Shown here: positions 10,137 through 23,172 of the stretch, in pieces
How positions within the stretch are numbered: position 1 is the stretch's first letter
Layout: each line of letters begins with the position of its first letter
Assembly (NCBI RefSeq): GCF_020283565.1
Contig: NC_060064.1
Coordinates: 26,184,337 to 26,248,336, forward strand
Reading direction: 5' to 3'
DNA: 64,000 nt
Source: Trifolium pratense
Lineage: Eukaryota > Streptophyta > Magnoliopsida > Fabales > Fabaceae
Translations under genes and position numbers: made by a program
The notes under the pieces: model-generated
The model's database searches: none
Told to the model about the DNA's origin: nothing
What the model saw: only the letters and a program-made list of their open reading frames with translations

Positions 10137-11004
10137 AACAATCTTTGGAGTAAATTGCGCGCCTTGGATAAACTTTAAGTTCTTCAGCCTGCTGTACAGG
10201 GGCAAGATGTCCTACGCCACTATTTGGGACATCTTGTTCAACATGTTGCACGTACATGTATTCCCCCCCTTAATAAGATGTCTGACACAAATTGTTCAAC
10301 ATGTTGCACCTGCACATCTTGTTCTTGCACAAGTTAATTTAGCTTTATAATGCAACCAACTCATAAGAATTACAAATAGTTTCATCCTTCTTTTTAAGAT
10401 TAGAATAATTATTAAATGTCTTCAAAGGACAAGGTTGAGTCATATTTGTTCGCTTAGCTGATAGAATATATCTCATTGTATAATTTTGGTTTTAGTTAGA
10501 GTTAATTTAAAGCTTTTCATATGATCCTTATGATATTTTCTAAATTCTTAGAAAATATTTGATAAGTATCGTATGACAATTGAAATTTATATCGAATAGA
10601 ATATGATCATACAAGAAAAAAAATGGACTTGAAGAACCATTTTTTAGACGTCTAAAGTAATCACATGACTGATACTTATGAGATCATAATTTCTAATTTA
10701 TATATTGGAAACATTCAAACATGTATGTTGAGAGTTGATATATTGATTTGCATCGAGAGCCAACAAGTTATTATATGCAAGTTCCCCTAACGGTCATATA
10801 TGGTTAAGCGACTAAAACAAAACTTTTTTTCTTAAAGAGGCCAATGTAAAAATAAAAATATCTTTAAGGGATCAAAATATTAATTAAGCCTTAATTTTTT
10901 CTAGATTACCCACGAAGAACTGAGGTATTTATTAAACAATCAATGCAGAATAAGCCTCATAAATATATTTATATGTCACTAGTGACAAAAGGGGATCTTA
11001 CACA
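10137..11004. other. Intergenic, no gene seen
   Basis: AT-rich apart from 10180-10330, where ACATCTTGTTCAACATGTTG-type words recur. This may be a worn retrotransposon LTR fragment. No open frame with family resemblance was recognised. Confidence 0.4.
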
Positions 11005-13099
11005 CTAATAAATGAACTGTTAGATTTGGCAACAAGAAGGAAGATAAATGTTTGATTTTTAAAGTGGACTTCGAAAGAGCCTATGATACGGTGACTTGGA
11101 ATTTTTTGGAGTATATGATGGCTAGAATGGGCTTTATGGAGGGATGGTTGAGATGGATTAGAGATTGCGTCTTCCAAAGTACAATGTTGGTTTTGGTTAA
11201 TGGCAGTCTCACAGAGGATTTTTGTGTAGGCGAAGTATTGAGGCAGGGAGACCCACTTTCACCCTTTCTCTTTTTGATTGTTGCTAAAGGCCTCACGGGA
11301 CTTATGCGTAAAGCGGTGGAGAGTAATCGCTTTCATGGCTACAAGGTTACCAATAATATTTTGATTCATACACTTCAATTTGTTGATGATACTATTATAG
11401 TTGGTGACGGTAATTGGGATAACTTTTGGTCTATTAAAACTGTGCTGAGAAGCTTTTGAAATAGTGTATGGTTTGAAAGTTAATTTTTACAAAAGTAAGC
11501 TCTACCGTATCAATCTGGATGAAAGTTTTTTGCGTGCATCCTCGTCTTTTTGACACTGTGGTGTGGAATCCATTCGATTTCGAATATTTAGGAATACAGG
11601 TAGTCGCTAACCCGAGAAGAAGGGCTACATGGTTACCTATATTAGAGTCCATGAAAAAGAGACTGAGTACTTGGAATGATCGTCACTTATCGATCGGAGG
11701 TAGTGTCACTCTTAGTAACTCTTCTTTATCTAGTTTACCTCTTTATTTTTTTGTTTCTTTCTATAAGGCACCAAAGTGTGTGATAATTGAATTGATATGT
11801 ATCCAAAGAAGTTTTTTATGGGGAGGTGTAGTGGAAAGTAACAAAACGTGTTGGGAACCGTTTTTGCCAACCAATGAAAAAGGGAGGTTTAGGAATAAAA
11901 AATTTGGAGCTCTTTAACTCTTTACTTGTAAGAAAATGGAAGTGGAGATGTTTGAACGATATCTATGCCCCTTGGTACGATATTCTGCTGTTTCGTTATG
12001 GTTCTTAATTTTGCATAAATTTTTTGTTTGACGAAAGAAGAGAAGGGCTTAAACAAGCTTCAATATGGTGGCACTTTGGAGTTTGGGTAATGTGGAGGAA
12101 AGGGGATGGTTGGGTAACAACATTAGTGGTATCTTTGGAGATGGGAAGAACCTTGATTTTTGGAAAGAGAAATGGATAGGAATGGCACCTTTACGTGTTT
12201 TGTTTCCATCACTGTTCAACAAATCAACTCAGCAAGATGGTTATGTATCGGATATGGGAAATTGGGATAATGATATTTGGTCTTGGAAGCTTGTTTGGAC
12301 TGATGCACTTATCGATACGGAGGTAGTAGCAGAGCGCGATTTATATGCTTTGTTAGAACATGTGCAGCCTAATCGCATCAACAGTGATCGGCGCAAATTA
12401 CTTCCAAATTCTGCTGGTTTCTTTTCTGTCCGGTCAACATATGAGGTTCAGCAGAGTCGCATTCCAGTGGCTGCACTTGATCCTCAAATAGAGGCAGCGC
12501 TGAAACTGCTTTGGTTAAATAAAGTGCCATCGAAAGTTTGTATTTTCGGTTGCCGGTTGTTACTAGAAAAATTACCGACGAGGGAAGCTTTATATCGAGG
12601 AGGAATTATTACTAATACTCATGAAAGAGTTGTGTTTTTTGCTTCAAAGAGGTAGAGGAAGTTCAACATTTTTTTTTTAATTATAGTACAATTATGCAGG
12701 TATGGAAGACTGTGTTCTATTGGCTCAATACTATCTTTATGCCCTTTGCATCAGTTCCTCAACATTTTACTATGTTTGGAGATATAGGGAAAATTAGCAA
12801 GTGTTACCATCATATTATTTGGTTGGCAACTACGTGGTGTATTTGGGGCGCGCGAAATGATATTGTATTTAGAGGAGATCGCGTTAATGTATCTTCTTTA
12901 GTGAACCAAATCATTTATATTTCATGGCTATGGTTTATAGGCCAATTAGGGAGCAATGACAATTTAGCATTTTCAGATTGGTGTAACAATCCTTTAGGTT
13001 ACTTCCAATGTATCTAAGATGACTTTCTTTGAATTGTAAGGGTTGAGTATCCCTTGTACTCCTTATAATTCAAATTTTTGCTTATAAAAAAAAAAAAAC
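11005..13099 (+). pseudogene. 5'-truncated L1-type LINE: reverse transcriptase, zf-RVT and C-terminus, frameshifted
   Basis: The region starts inside the reverse transcriptase (NELLDLATRR, then FKVDFERAYDTVTWNFL). It continues with LRQGDPLSPFLF at about 11244 and the catalytic-type box FVDDT at about 11383. After a frameshift near 11459 it reads LSTWNDRHLSIGGSVTLSNS. From 12065 it encodes the region before and within the zinc-binding reverse-transcriptase domain (FFSVRSTYEVQ, LLWLNKVPSKVCIFGCRLL, LPTREALYRGG), and from 12694 the tail with WLATTWCIWGARND. Stops and frame changes break it into at least four frames. It ends with a poly(A) run at 13086-13099 after TTGCTTAT. No target-site duplication was identified. 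Confidence 0.92.
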
Positions 13100-13639
13100 T
13101 ATTTTTTGGATACTTCACTGGTTTTTAAATAAATACAGTATATTTTATTGTTTTCCTTCCATGGTTATTATTTGCTATAATTTTACTAATAATGATATTG
13201 ATTTGAGTAACTACATGTTTGGATATAACTAAGTGAAATAAAATCAAATCGTAAAGTCGCAAGTAACATGTTTAGATATAATTAAGTGAAACAAAATCAA
13301 TTAAATTAAGCAACCTTGAAACACAAATCATTTAAGAGTTGGACTATTACTTCATATTCAGATATAACTAATGAAACAAAATGATTTTCCCTTTATAGAA
13401 ACAATGTTTCCCAACATGCTGAAAAGAACATGCTTCTTAAGAAGAAGTCAACAAGAAAGAAGTACTAAAAAATAGAAAGGAATAAAAATTCTCTTATGGA
13501 TGCTTCACAATTACAACTAAGACTTTGACTTCAATTATTATCTAGAGTTGCTCAAATGATAATGTTGAATCTTCTCATGAAGTCTATAGATCTTTTCCAT
13601 ATGATGGACAATATGTTGAATTTGGCCAATTCCACGTTG

Positions 13640-13800
13640 GTGCTGACTGTTCTTGGAGGCGGGATGCGAGTCGAGACTTGTCTACCTAGGTTTTCTTGCT
13701 ACCGTTTAACCATTCAATTTGGCTCGCGAAGCTGCTTCTTGGATTTCGATTGGACGATCACTTTTGATTCGAGATCGGGAGTTATAGTCTAGAAGCATCT
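13640..13800 (+). pseudogene. Retroposon fragment related to 30269-30600
   Basis: The sequence CTTGGATTTCGATTGGACGA followed by TTCGAGATCGGGAGTT resembles the minus-strand reading of the insertion inside the second LTP-gene intron (TTTTTGGATTCTAATGGGCT then TTCGAGATCGGAAGTT). It seems to be non-LTR retroelement debris. No intact frame. Confidence 0.5.
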
Positions 13801-14570
13801 ACATAGGCCGAGTTGAGGACAAAAGCAGAAACGCAAAAATGCAAAGCCGCCGCACATAGCAAGAGGACAAAAGCAGCTGCAAACACCACCAGAAAAACAC
13901 CCTGCCAGGGGACTTACAAGCGATCCAACATCAAGGGCTAAAACCGTCAGCTAAATATCTAGAAACAGGGGAGCAGAGACAAATCTTGAAACATGTTAAA
14001 AACCAGAAAGAAAAAAAAAGCATAAGAACCTTGTTTTGCTCAAAAATATATTCACTTTATCATTTGAGCATTTAATTCACTTTTTTCATTTGAACCTTGT
14101 TTTGTAATAGGACATACATAAGCATTTAATTCACTTTTTTCATTTTTCTTATATTTAATTGTACCACGAGAACCTTGTTTTGCTCAAAAATATATTTCAT
14201 TTGTTCAAAGTTCAAACATGTGATAACATATGATAAATTTGATCCTAAGGCTAGACGACAGTCCATCATGTAACATAATAACACAAATATACTAAAATAT
14301 AAGAACATGTAGTCATTCCTGGGACTATATTTCTAATCAATTCTTGGTAGTAAAAACTAAATAAAATCTAGTGTTACTTGAACTCTGTCCTTGTTACTTG
14401 AACTCTTGCTGATACATAAGATCTAAAGGAACATACTTTATCTCTGTCTTTGCACACTATATCTATTTAATTTTTCCCTAACACAATTCTCATCCCAGCA
14501 ATATTTTGTATAACTGCTGGAAGCCTGTGTATTCAAAGTTCAGATATCACATGGCTAGCCTGAACACTTA
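13801..14570. other. Intergenic, no gene seen
   Basis: A moderately GC-rich stretch at 13801-13990, probably a continuation of the retroposon debris, then AT-rich DNA. CCTTGTTTTGCTCAAAAATA occurs twice (about 14029 and 14172), indicating a local duplication. Nothing gene-like. Confidence 0.4.
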
Positions 14571-14835
14571 TTACAAACCTGAACACTTTTTTCCAAAGTG
14601 TGTAGGTAATAAAATAAATTTGGAAAAATTTTACATACCTACACACTTTTTTTCAAAGTGTTTAGGTAAAAAAAAAAATTAGAAAAATTTTACATACCTG
14701 AACACTTTTTTTCCAAAGTGTGTAGGTAACAAAATAAATTTGGAAAAATTTTACATACCTACACAGTTTTTTTCAAAGTGTTCAGGTAAAAAAAATTTAC
14801 ATATCAGAACACTTTTTTCAAAGTGTTCCGGTAAC
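14571..14835. repeat. Palindromic minisatellite of alternating units
   Basis: Five consecutive imperfect palindromes of about 55-60 bp, with cores such as ACCTGAACAC-TTTTTTCC-AAAGTGTGTAGGT. Units alternate between CTGAACAC and CTACACAC at the left and TGTGTAGG and TGTTTAGG or TGTTCAGG at the right. AT-rich linkers (AATAAATTTGGAAAAATTTT) separate them. No coding potential. Confidence 0.85.
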
Positions 14836-15221
14836 CAAATTTTTTTCTTCAGGATTTTAGTTTATATATGAGGGCAAATTCGTCCATTCAAAATTAATGT
14901 TGGGGTAGATTGACAATTGTTGGGGTAGGAAAAAAAAATTCTATAATTATATTAAACATTTATAGCAAAATATTTCAAAAAAAAAAAAAAACATTTATAG
15001 CAAAATAATATCTTCCCTTCAATATTTTATCTGGGCTCAAAAAAATATTTGGCCCAAACTTCCAGCCCAAAACACACAAATAAATAACATAAATTTATAT
15101 GATTTAAAGTATTCATTTGGTGGGGTCACGGTTTTATTTTTTATGTATGACCAATAAATAAGTCATAAAAAGTTAACAAGTCAACAATCAAAATTAATCT
15201 CAACCACTACAATATTATATA

Positions 15222-16095
15222 GGCTAAATTGCATTTTTGGCCCCCTAAGTTTCAGAAACTTGCAATTTTGGCCCCTTATGTTTCAAAATAACACTTATAG
15301 CCCCCTAAGTTTCAAAAAGTTGCGATTTTGGCCCCCTATGTTTCAAAATAGCAATTTTGGCCCCCTAAGTTTCAGTAGTTGCGATTTTGGCCACCTATGT
15401 TTCAAAATAGCACTTTTGGCCCCTATCTTTACCCCTTTTGCAAAAGGTCAATTTTGATCGAGTCAAAGTTGATGTGGCAAGTCACTTAAGTGACTCAGCT
15501 GCCACGTCAACATTTTTTTGTCATCTTATAATTAAAAAAACTAAAAGAATAAAAAAATAAAAGGAAGAAGTCACATGCTTTAAATTTATTCTTTCACTAC
15601 GTTCAAAAAAAAAAATTATTCTTTCACTAACACACATATATAATCTCAAATCCTAAAGAATTAACCAAATACTTCGTGACGTTTATTCAAAAGGATTTTT
15701 CACTATACGTAAAAAAAAACCTAATTCCAAATCCAAAAATAGGAAACAATGGAAATTGAAAACTCTTCGTGCTTTTTGTTATGTCTTTTTAATTATGTAA
15801 TGACTTCATATATGTAATGACTTGATTTGTTATGTCATTTTGATTTAGAAAAGTGTCTTGAACTTTCATTTTGCAAAAGGGGTAAACATAGGGGGCCAAA
15901 ATTGCTATTTTGAAACATAGGAGGCCAAAATAGCAACTTTTTGAAATTTAGGGGGCCAAAAGTGCTATTTTGAAACATAGGGGGTCAAAATTGCAACTTC
16001 CTGAAACTTAGGGGGCCAAAAGTGCTATTTTGAAATATAGAGGACCAAAATCGCAACTTTCTAAAATTTAAGGGGGCCAAAAGTACAATTTAGCC
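15222..16095. mobile_element. 874-bp MULE-type foldback MITE, 9-bp TSD
   Basis: Ends GGCTAAATTGCATTTTTGGC and the inverse GTACAATTTAGCC. Each arm of about 220 bp is built of tandem TTTTGGCCCCCTAAGTTTCA-type words. Perfect 9-bp target duplication TATTATATA (15213-15221 and 16096-16104). The short open frame in the left arm is a by-product of the tandem words, not a gene. The 9-bp TSD and GG...CC termini fit the Mutator superfamily; no transposase is present. Confidence 0.88.
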
Positions 16096-16104
16096 TATTA
16101 TATA

Positions 16105-17019
16105 TTATATCCAATGGCTCACGTTAAAACAAACAAATTTGTGCAGCCATGCACAAAATTTACAATTTGTGCATACAAACCCCACCATAAATAATCCATA
16201 CTATATGTCACCTTTATAATTTCAAATTCAAATTTTAAAATACAAAAGTAGTGTATCCAATTTCTCTTCAATTGTTCACACGTATCACGCCCTTGTGCCA
16301 ATGCAGTGACCATCACATTTAAGAGAACCAAAAGCAATATTTTAAATTTAAACTCTAGGTTATTAAAATATAATAAAATTGAACTCTTTATGCTACAATA
16401 TTCAAAACTGGATACCGGAACTTAGTCAAAAAAAATAAAATTGGATCATGGTTCAAATTAAAAGAAGACATTTCCTAAACATGTATGACTTTCATTTTTC
16501 AAAACTAGTTAACTAAAGAAGAAAATCCAACAAAAGGGAAAAGCAAGAAAGTAACAAGGCTAGCTAACTTTGCTTTTAATGCGAACTCAAAAATCTTGAG
16601 GCTTAAGTTTTCTTGTTCCCTCTCAAGTTTTTCAAAATTTTGGTCCACATTAACATTTGGTTGTTATGGCCGTTGGTTTCATTTTGCATATTCCATTGTA
16701 ACAACCGGTATCATGACCAAAAAAGGAAAGTTAGGTTAGTTTTGAATATGCTAAAAAAAGCCTTGCAAGTTAAGTTAGAATTTATGTCATTGGATAATAT
16801 CATTATGGTTTGTATTTGTTTATTTAATTTGTTTGATTTGGTTAGATTGTAACTTTAACTCACTTAATTTTAAGGAACATATTGGAGCGGAGGCATAACA
16901 AAGTGAAGACAATATCTTAATCTACAATAGTTCAGTAATTACTAGTAGTTACTACTAAATTTACTTTCTTTTTTTCTTTTCTTTGAAAAAAAGAACTAAT
17001 AAGCATATACTTCATTTGG
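16105..17019. other. Intergenic, no gene seen
   Basis: AT-rich DNA. Short open frames (for example minus 16119-16337) lack any recognisable family sequence or splice context. Confidence 0.4.
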
Positions 17020-17167
17020 CTAGCTTAACCAAGGTTCTGGGTTCGATCTGACTTGGGCATGCAGCAATGTTAAAGTTTTTAGGAAGAGTTTGTCACTCAT
17101 TTGAGTTCCGCAAGACTCAAGGATTAGTTTTTACAATTACGTGAATAGGATACCCGGTTTAAAAAAT
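17020..17167 (+). mobile_element. tRNA-derived SINE remnant
   Basis: Contains a box-B-like GGTTCTGGGTTCGATCTGAC and a 3' body (GTGAATAGGATACCCGGTTT) followed by a short A-rich end. Box A is poorly preserved. Borders are approximate. Confidence 0.5.
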
Positions 17168-17535
17168 TATATATACTCCATTTGTTTGACATGAAAAAGT
17201 AATCTAACCTTATCGGCTGTTATATATTGAGATTTGAAAATTTCGTCCTTATATTAATTATCTTACGATCTAGTCATTCAATTTTTTTAATCTTGTTTTA
17301 TTTGATTCCCTTTGTTTATCTTAAACGAAGACTGTCAAAAACAATTAGATTAATTTCAAACCCTAGTCACATACCTTAATTAAATCATCAAAATAATTGT
17401 AAGAGAGACACATTAGCTCCAAACTATGCACATATAACGCAGCTGCAATATAATACGACATCATTACCTTTAGTACTTGCCAGCTATGTATGTACTTAAT
17501 TTTTTTTTTTACACAACTTACATAATTTTCTGTTG

Positions 17536-18470
17536 GAGTTACGGATGTCAACGGGTCAGGGAATGTACGGAGGAAGCTTCCTCGTTCCCCGTCTCAAAGT
17601 GCATGCGGGGGAAATTTTACCTCCATCCCTGTCCCACGGGGGAATATTTTCACCCATCCCCACAGATCCCCACGGTTCCCGTGGAGATCAACGAATATTA
17701 AATATTAACAAAATTTTTATATTTTTTTGTCAAATTATGACAGTAGAATGACGTTATTTATTCTGTCTTATTTAAAAAAAAACAAATATTTTGTGTCTTT
17801 CTTTTTTAAAAAGTAAAAACAACACATAATGCATTCATAACCAAAAAACATTGCCAAAACATTTGACTACTAATAATCATACAAAACCTAACAGCCAAAA
17901 TATTTCATAGCAAAGTATGCATAATCATACAAAAGTTCATAACCAAAATATCTCAAAAATGTTGGTAATTGGTAAATATCTTGACAAAATATTAATATGA
18001 GACTATTAGATAGAGTTGTTGTGGTTGTTGCAATGCCGAGAAGGAGAGTTGTTGCGTGTTTGCCGGTTGCAATGATCATATAGATGAGGAGTGGAGTTAG
18101 GCCGTGAGGTGGAGTTCAGCAGAAAAAGTAACGTAGAGAAGTGGAAAAGTCTTGAAGAAAGTAGCCACTTTTCTAGGGTTGTGAATTGAAACTTGGAAAA
18201 TGCAAATATGCTATGAACGCTTGAAATTAGCGAACAATCGGTGGAGAATAATATGGATGACTCCTCGGTTACTTTTTGAAAGAAAAAAATCAACATTTAA
18301 TATATATTAATAATAATATAGTGTATATATGGACGGATTTGAAGAATCCGCGAGAACGGATGCTTCGTCCCCGATCCCCGCCTCGAAGTGCCTGCCGGGG
18401 AGATTTTTGCCTCCATCCTCATCCCCACAGGGATAAAATCTTTCATCATCTCAATCTCAAAACAAATTGG
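17536..18470 (+). mobile_element. hAT-like non-autonomous element debris, two direct G/C-rich blocks
   Basis: A TIR-like start TACGGATGTCAACGGGTCAG at 17539 leads into a block rich in CCCC/GGGG (17575-17695). A second block in the same orientation (18365-18440) shares CGAAGTGCCTGCCGGGGA versus CAAAGTGCATGCGGGGGA. The AT-rich DNA between is unremarkable. The matching right terminus was not found, so the copy is broken or rearranged. Open frames here are composition artefacts. Confidence 0.45.
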
Positions 18471-19600
18471 ATCTGCGCATCTACCAAACTGATTGTATTT
18501 TTAATGTTAGAAATTTTAGATGTTTCAAATAAAATTACTTTAAAACAGAAAAGTAAACAAAAGTGAGTGAAGTTGAAATATATTTTCTTTCTCTTCTTAT
18601 TTTTTTTTGACGAAATTTTATCATATGTATATATTTTGCTGTAAACTTTTGGTGAAGTGATAATACTCTTTGTAGATGCACCATCTCTAATCTAATTTTT
18701 CTTTGAAATAAATAAATTGTTGTATAAATCTAATTAAAATTTCAAAAGAGAATGTTATTCAATACACACAAGAATTTCTCCTTCTTTTTTCTTGTAATAA
18801 TAAAAGGGGCCTAAGCCCAGAATTTCTCCTTTTTTTTTTATTTTTTTTGGTACAAAGAATTTCTCCTTTTTAATTAGCATATATACCAAACAAAATGTAT
18901 GAAATGCACATACATATTTTCATAAATTCGTTGAGAATTCAAACATACAAAATTCAAATCAAGATTAATTTGAAAGGTTTAGTCTAAGAGTAAAAAGAAA
19001 TTTAACTCAAAAATTTTGAATTTGACAATGTCAAATTTTGAACTTATAGTTTATTTTTTTGATACAAAAAAAAACCTATTAGTTTATTAGTTCATCATTA
19101 AAAAAAATAAAATTATTTGGTACCTAACTTATTTTCTCATAAAATTATAACTTAATTTTATTTACTTATAGTTTATTTTGAGAAGCTAATTCAATTAGCT
19201 TATAGCTTAAAATTTATGGTTTATCATCTTTTCTTTCAATATTAATTAAGTATGTGTTGTATTTGTCATTTAATATTTATAAGCTAATTCAACTAGTAAT
19301 TTATCAAATACTACAAATTTAATTAACTAATTTATTTTCTATAAACTATAAGATAACTTATCAGCGATAAATTATAAGCTCATACGTTATAAACTAAGTT
19401 ATCAAAATTTTTTTTCTAGGCTTAATATCTTAAGAGAAATTTAGACATCATCCTCACCGTAAAAAAATCCAAAACAATGACATCACATCATATCATGTGG
19501 TTGGAGAAGAAGTAGTATATGAGTAATGATGAGTAGCTTATGAGTAGCTTATTAGCTTAACCCTTAAAATATAAGCTAACCAAAGTGAGTGTAGCCCACA
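18471..19600. other. Intergenic DNA upstream of the RopGEF gene
   Basis: AT-rich, with low-complexity AGCTTATAA/TAAGCTAATT words typical of degenerate MITEs at 19150-19400. A TATA-like AAAATATAAGC at about 19566 could serve the RopGEF gene. No other gene seen. Confidence 0.4.
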
Positions 19601-19854
19601 ATTTGTGCACACTTTCACTAACAAACAATGTTTTACAACCTATGGATACTACTTCCACCAAACAACAACTAAGACAAAAACAAACCCAACAACAACATCT
19701 GAAACACTACACCCCATTGTTAAGCCTCACAAGCTCCACAAATTCAAACCCTTTTTCCATTTTAGTCATTTGGGTTTCCAAATCTCTCAAAAGTTTATGT
19801 TTTAGACTTCATTTCTCAAATGGGTTTTGCTTAAAATCGATTCAATATCATGGT

Positions 19855-22715
19855 ATGGTGATTAACACTAACACTAACACTAACACTAACACCCCTGTTA
19901 TCTATGTTCCATCTTGTTCTACAATGGAGGATTTGAGTTTGAGTTTAGCTGAGAAGAATCAAGTTGTTGAAGAAAATGTGGGTTGTGACAATGGTGTTGC
20001 TAAAAGAGGAATCTTTTCTGATTTGATTGAAGAAAAGGGTTGTTGTGAAAGTAGTTCAAGTTCTGAGTTTTTGTCATCTGAGAATATTGGTAATGAAGAA
20101 CAACATAGTCATAGTAGTACTGAGGAAGGTTCATCTTCACCACTTTCATTGGTTTGGAATGTTCAGAAAATTTCTGCTTCTGATTGTAGTAGTCCAAGTC
20201 CTCATGGAAGTGAAGATGTTAAGAAGAAACATTTGGTGGAAAAGGAATTTGTGAAACAAGTTTCAGCATTAACAGGTATTGTATGTGTGTATTATGCAGA
20301 AAATCACAATCTATATTCTAATTTCTAATATTAGTTATCTTTATTTAGTGTTGAGATATGTTTAATTTTGTTTTATTGTGATTTGATTTTGATTGTTATT
20401 TTTAGAGATTGAGATGATGAAAGAGAGGTTTGCAAAATTGTTACTTGGAGAAGATATGTCTGGTTGTGGAAATGGGGTCCCTACAGCATTGGCTATCTCA
20501 AATGCTATAACTAATCTATGTGGTATGCAAAAAAAGTATTCTTAGGATGTTAGGATGAGTTGGGTCTTACTCACGGCCACCGCGATGAGCCCTGCGTGAG
20601 AGTCTCAGAGCTCATCACGGTGGTCGTGTAAAGCCTCAAGTTGGCTGTGGTGAATTTTATTGTTTGCAATTCTTGTCTCTGATTATTCTTGTTTATGCCT
20701 TTATTGGATATGCAGCTACCCTCTTTGGACAACTTTGGAGATTAGAGCCTCTGCAGTCCGAGAAGAAAGCAATGTGGCGAAGAGAGATGGAGTGGCTTCT
20801 TTCTGTCAGTGATCATATTGTCGAATTAACACCTAATTGGCAGACTTTTCCTGATGGAAGCAAGCTTGAGGTAAGTCTATAAATAGTTATAATATAGAGT
20901 TATGTAGGCTTTTGATATATATATTTCTTTTGAATATACTTATTTAGACCTATAATCGGGAACAATATTTTCATATTATGATGATTACTTAGTTTATTCG
21001 TAGTTAAAAACATGTTTGAAATGTGAATCAGGTTATGACATGTCGACCACGCTCGGATCTGTATGTCAATCTTCCAGCTCTGCGCAAATTAGATAACATG
21101 CTTCTCGTAAGATTCATACAGCAACGAGTGTACTTGATAGTCTATTTTCATGTAGGAGGCTATTCTAAACTATGGTATTTGTTACTTTCACAGGAAATTC
21201 AAGATAGTTTTGTTGATACCGAGTTCTGGTATGTAGATCAAGGTGTTATAGCTCCAGATGCTGGTACTAGTCCGTCGTCGTTTAGGCAAGCACTTCAACG
21301 ACAAGAAGAGAAATGGTGGCTTCCGGTTCCCCGAGTTCCTTCTTGTGGCCTCCATGAAAATTCAAGAAAGCAATTGCAGCACAAGCGGGATTGCACGAGC
21401 CAAATATTAAAAGCTGCAATGGCTATTAACAGTATTACTTTAGCTGAAATGGACATTCCCGAGTCTTATTTAGAGTCTCTTCCAAAGGTATGAATACGAC
21501 GAGTGAACCTTATTCTATTCAAATTTTTCAAACATCGCGGAATCAGATGAGATAATGGTCAAATTGCTGATCTAACTTTCTTTCAGAATGCTAGAGTTAG
21601 CTTGGGGGATGTTATTCATCGATACATCACGTCAGATCATTTTTCTCCTGAGTGTTTGCTAGATTGCCTTGATTTATCTTCTGAACATCAAGCTATAGAG
21701 ATCGCAAACCGAGCAGAGGCTTCCATGTATATTTGGCGTAAAAAGACAAATTCGAAGCCTGCTAGTGTTAGTGGTAGATCAAGTTCAAGAACATCATGGG
21801 AAATGGTCAAGGATCTAATGGTTGATGCCGACAAAAGGGAATTGTTTGCAGAGAGAGCAGAAATTCTTCTGCTTTCGTTAAAGCAGCGTTTTCCCGGTCT
21901 CCCTCAAACCGCCTTGGATATGAGCAAAATCCAATACAACAAGGTTTGCTTTTATTATACTCAAAACTAAATGTCTTTTAATTTATAGTTTAATTTTGAT
22001 ACACTATCAGTGTAATAAATTTTACACCGTCAACAAATCACAATCAATCATATGTGTGTAGTTATGATAAAAGAGAAACATTTTAAACAGTCTGATGATA
22101 ATGATTGATTGACAGTTTAAAAATCCTTTACACCGACATTGTATATGAATCAAGTCCTTTTATCTTTCGTTTCTTAAACATTAACAAGTTGGATCTTAAT
22201 AGTCCATCAAATTTTCTGTTGTATAGGATGTTGGAAAAGCCATTCTAGAAAGCTACTCTCGAGTACTCGAAAGTTTAGCATTTAACATGGTATCCCGAAT
22301 TGACGATGTACTCTACGTAGACGACTTGACAAAAAACTCTGACCAATTCCCGTCTCATACAAAAGTCGGTGTAATTACTCGCAAGAGTATATCAGTTCCA
22401 TACGCAATGCCTGCTCCAACGACTCCATACAAATCAGCTTTCGGAACACCGACACTTTCTCCTGCACATGTAATTAGCCCTTCAAAGGGAGGAAAGTCTC
22501 CACTCATCAATAATGGCAGCAAAACACCTTCGAGAGGTGTAGGGGTGAAGAAATCTTTGACTGATTTTCTTAGCATTGATGTAAAAGGGAGCAGTTCAAA
22601 TGAGAAAACAGTTTCAGAATCAAAAACAGTTGATGATGTGGCAGCATTTGATTCCAGTGATGTTAGAGAAGTTGTTGTTAGCCCAAATATTATGGACAAG
22701 GCATGGCATGTTTGA
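19855..22715 (+). CDS. ROPGEF: RopGEF: PRONE-domain guanine nucleotide exchange factor for ROP GTPases, 635 aa, seven exons
   Basis: Exons 19855-20275, 20406-20522, 20716-20870, 21032-21106, 21194-21487, 21587-21943 and 22227-22715, all GT-AG and in frame. The PRONE domain spans about residues 141-508: [126 protein letters not shown] and [11 protein letters not shown], all hallmarks. The protein activates plant ROP/RAC small GTPases at the plasma membrane, typically downstream of receptor-like kinases. The N-terminus (residues 1-140, Ser/Glu-rich) and C-terminus (509-635, Ser/Thr/Pro-rich) are the variable regulatory tails. The start at 19855 was preferred because upstream ATGs either open short uORFs (19820) or lie in low-complexity sequence; an in-frame ATG at 19585 would lengthen the protein. 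The paralogue number cannot be assigned. Confidence 0.93.
21995..22160. mobile_element. MITE-like inverted repeat in RopGEF intron 6
   Basis: GATACACTATCAGTGTAATA followed by TTTTACACCGTCA, and the inverse AAATCCTTTACACCGACATT then GTATATGAATCAAG. It resembles the element in the NCR intron (7922-8107). Borders approximate. Confidence 0.5.
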
Positions 22716-23172
22716 AAAATGGCTATTGATTTTTTAATAGCCTAGGCTTTTCTCAAACGTTTAATTTTTTTTTTTTGGTTCTTATTATTATGTATATGAA
22801 TGAAAAGAATGGAATATGCAGAAGGATTCACTTTTATTTAGAATGGATAGTATTTTATTTATATTTGAAAGTTGCTGTCGTCGACGCAGAAGCTGTAACA
22901 AAAACAAAAATCGACATCTTTGCAGGGCGAGTGGAGGATATCCAATTTACACCAAAAATTAAAAAAAAAAAACAAAAAAGGGTTGCACGGTTTCTCGAGT
23001 GTTTTTCAATATGCAAAAGTTATAAGCTGTAGTTGAATGAATATTACCTCATCAAAATCAGAAATTTTGTAGGAAGAAATATTTCCCTGAAACACTGTAT
23101 ATCGGATTTATAGAAGGTTGGTAATAAGTGGTGATGAAAAAGTCAATAAACACCAAAAATAACAAAAATTTA

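Noticed and set aside
15260..15457. 65-codon frame with FGPLSF-like repeats
   Set aside because: Produced by the tandem words of the MITE arm; it lies within the TSD-bounded element.
17477..18566. Overlapping open frames of 72-96 codons on both strands
   Set aside because: They coincide with G/C-rich hAT-like repeat blocks, change frame between strands and show no family motif.
19585..19854. Longer RopGEF N-terminus from ATG 19585
   Set aside because: The extra 90 residues are low-complexity Thr/Gln/His-rich and span uORF-containing leader; the start at 19855 fits better, though transcripts would decide.
22355..22699. 114-codon minus-strand open frame
   Set aside because: It is the antisense shadow of RopGEF exon 7, which is fully explained by the PRONE-protein C-terminus.
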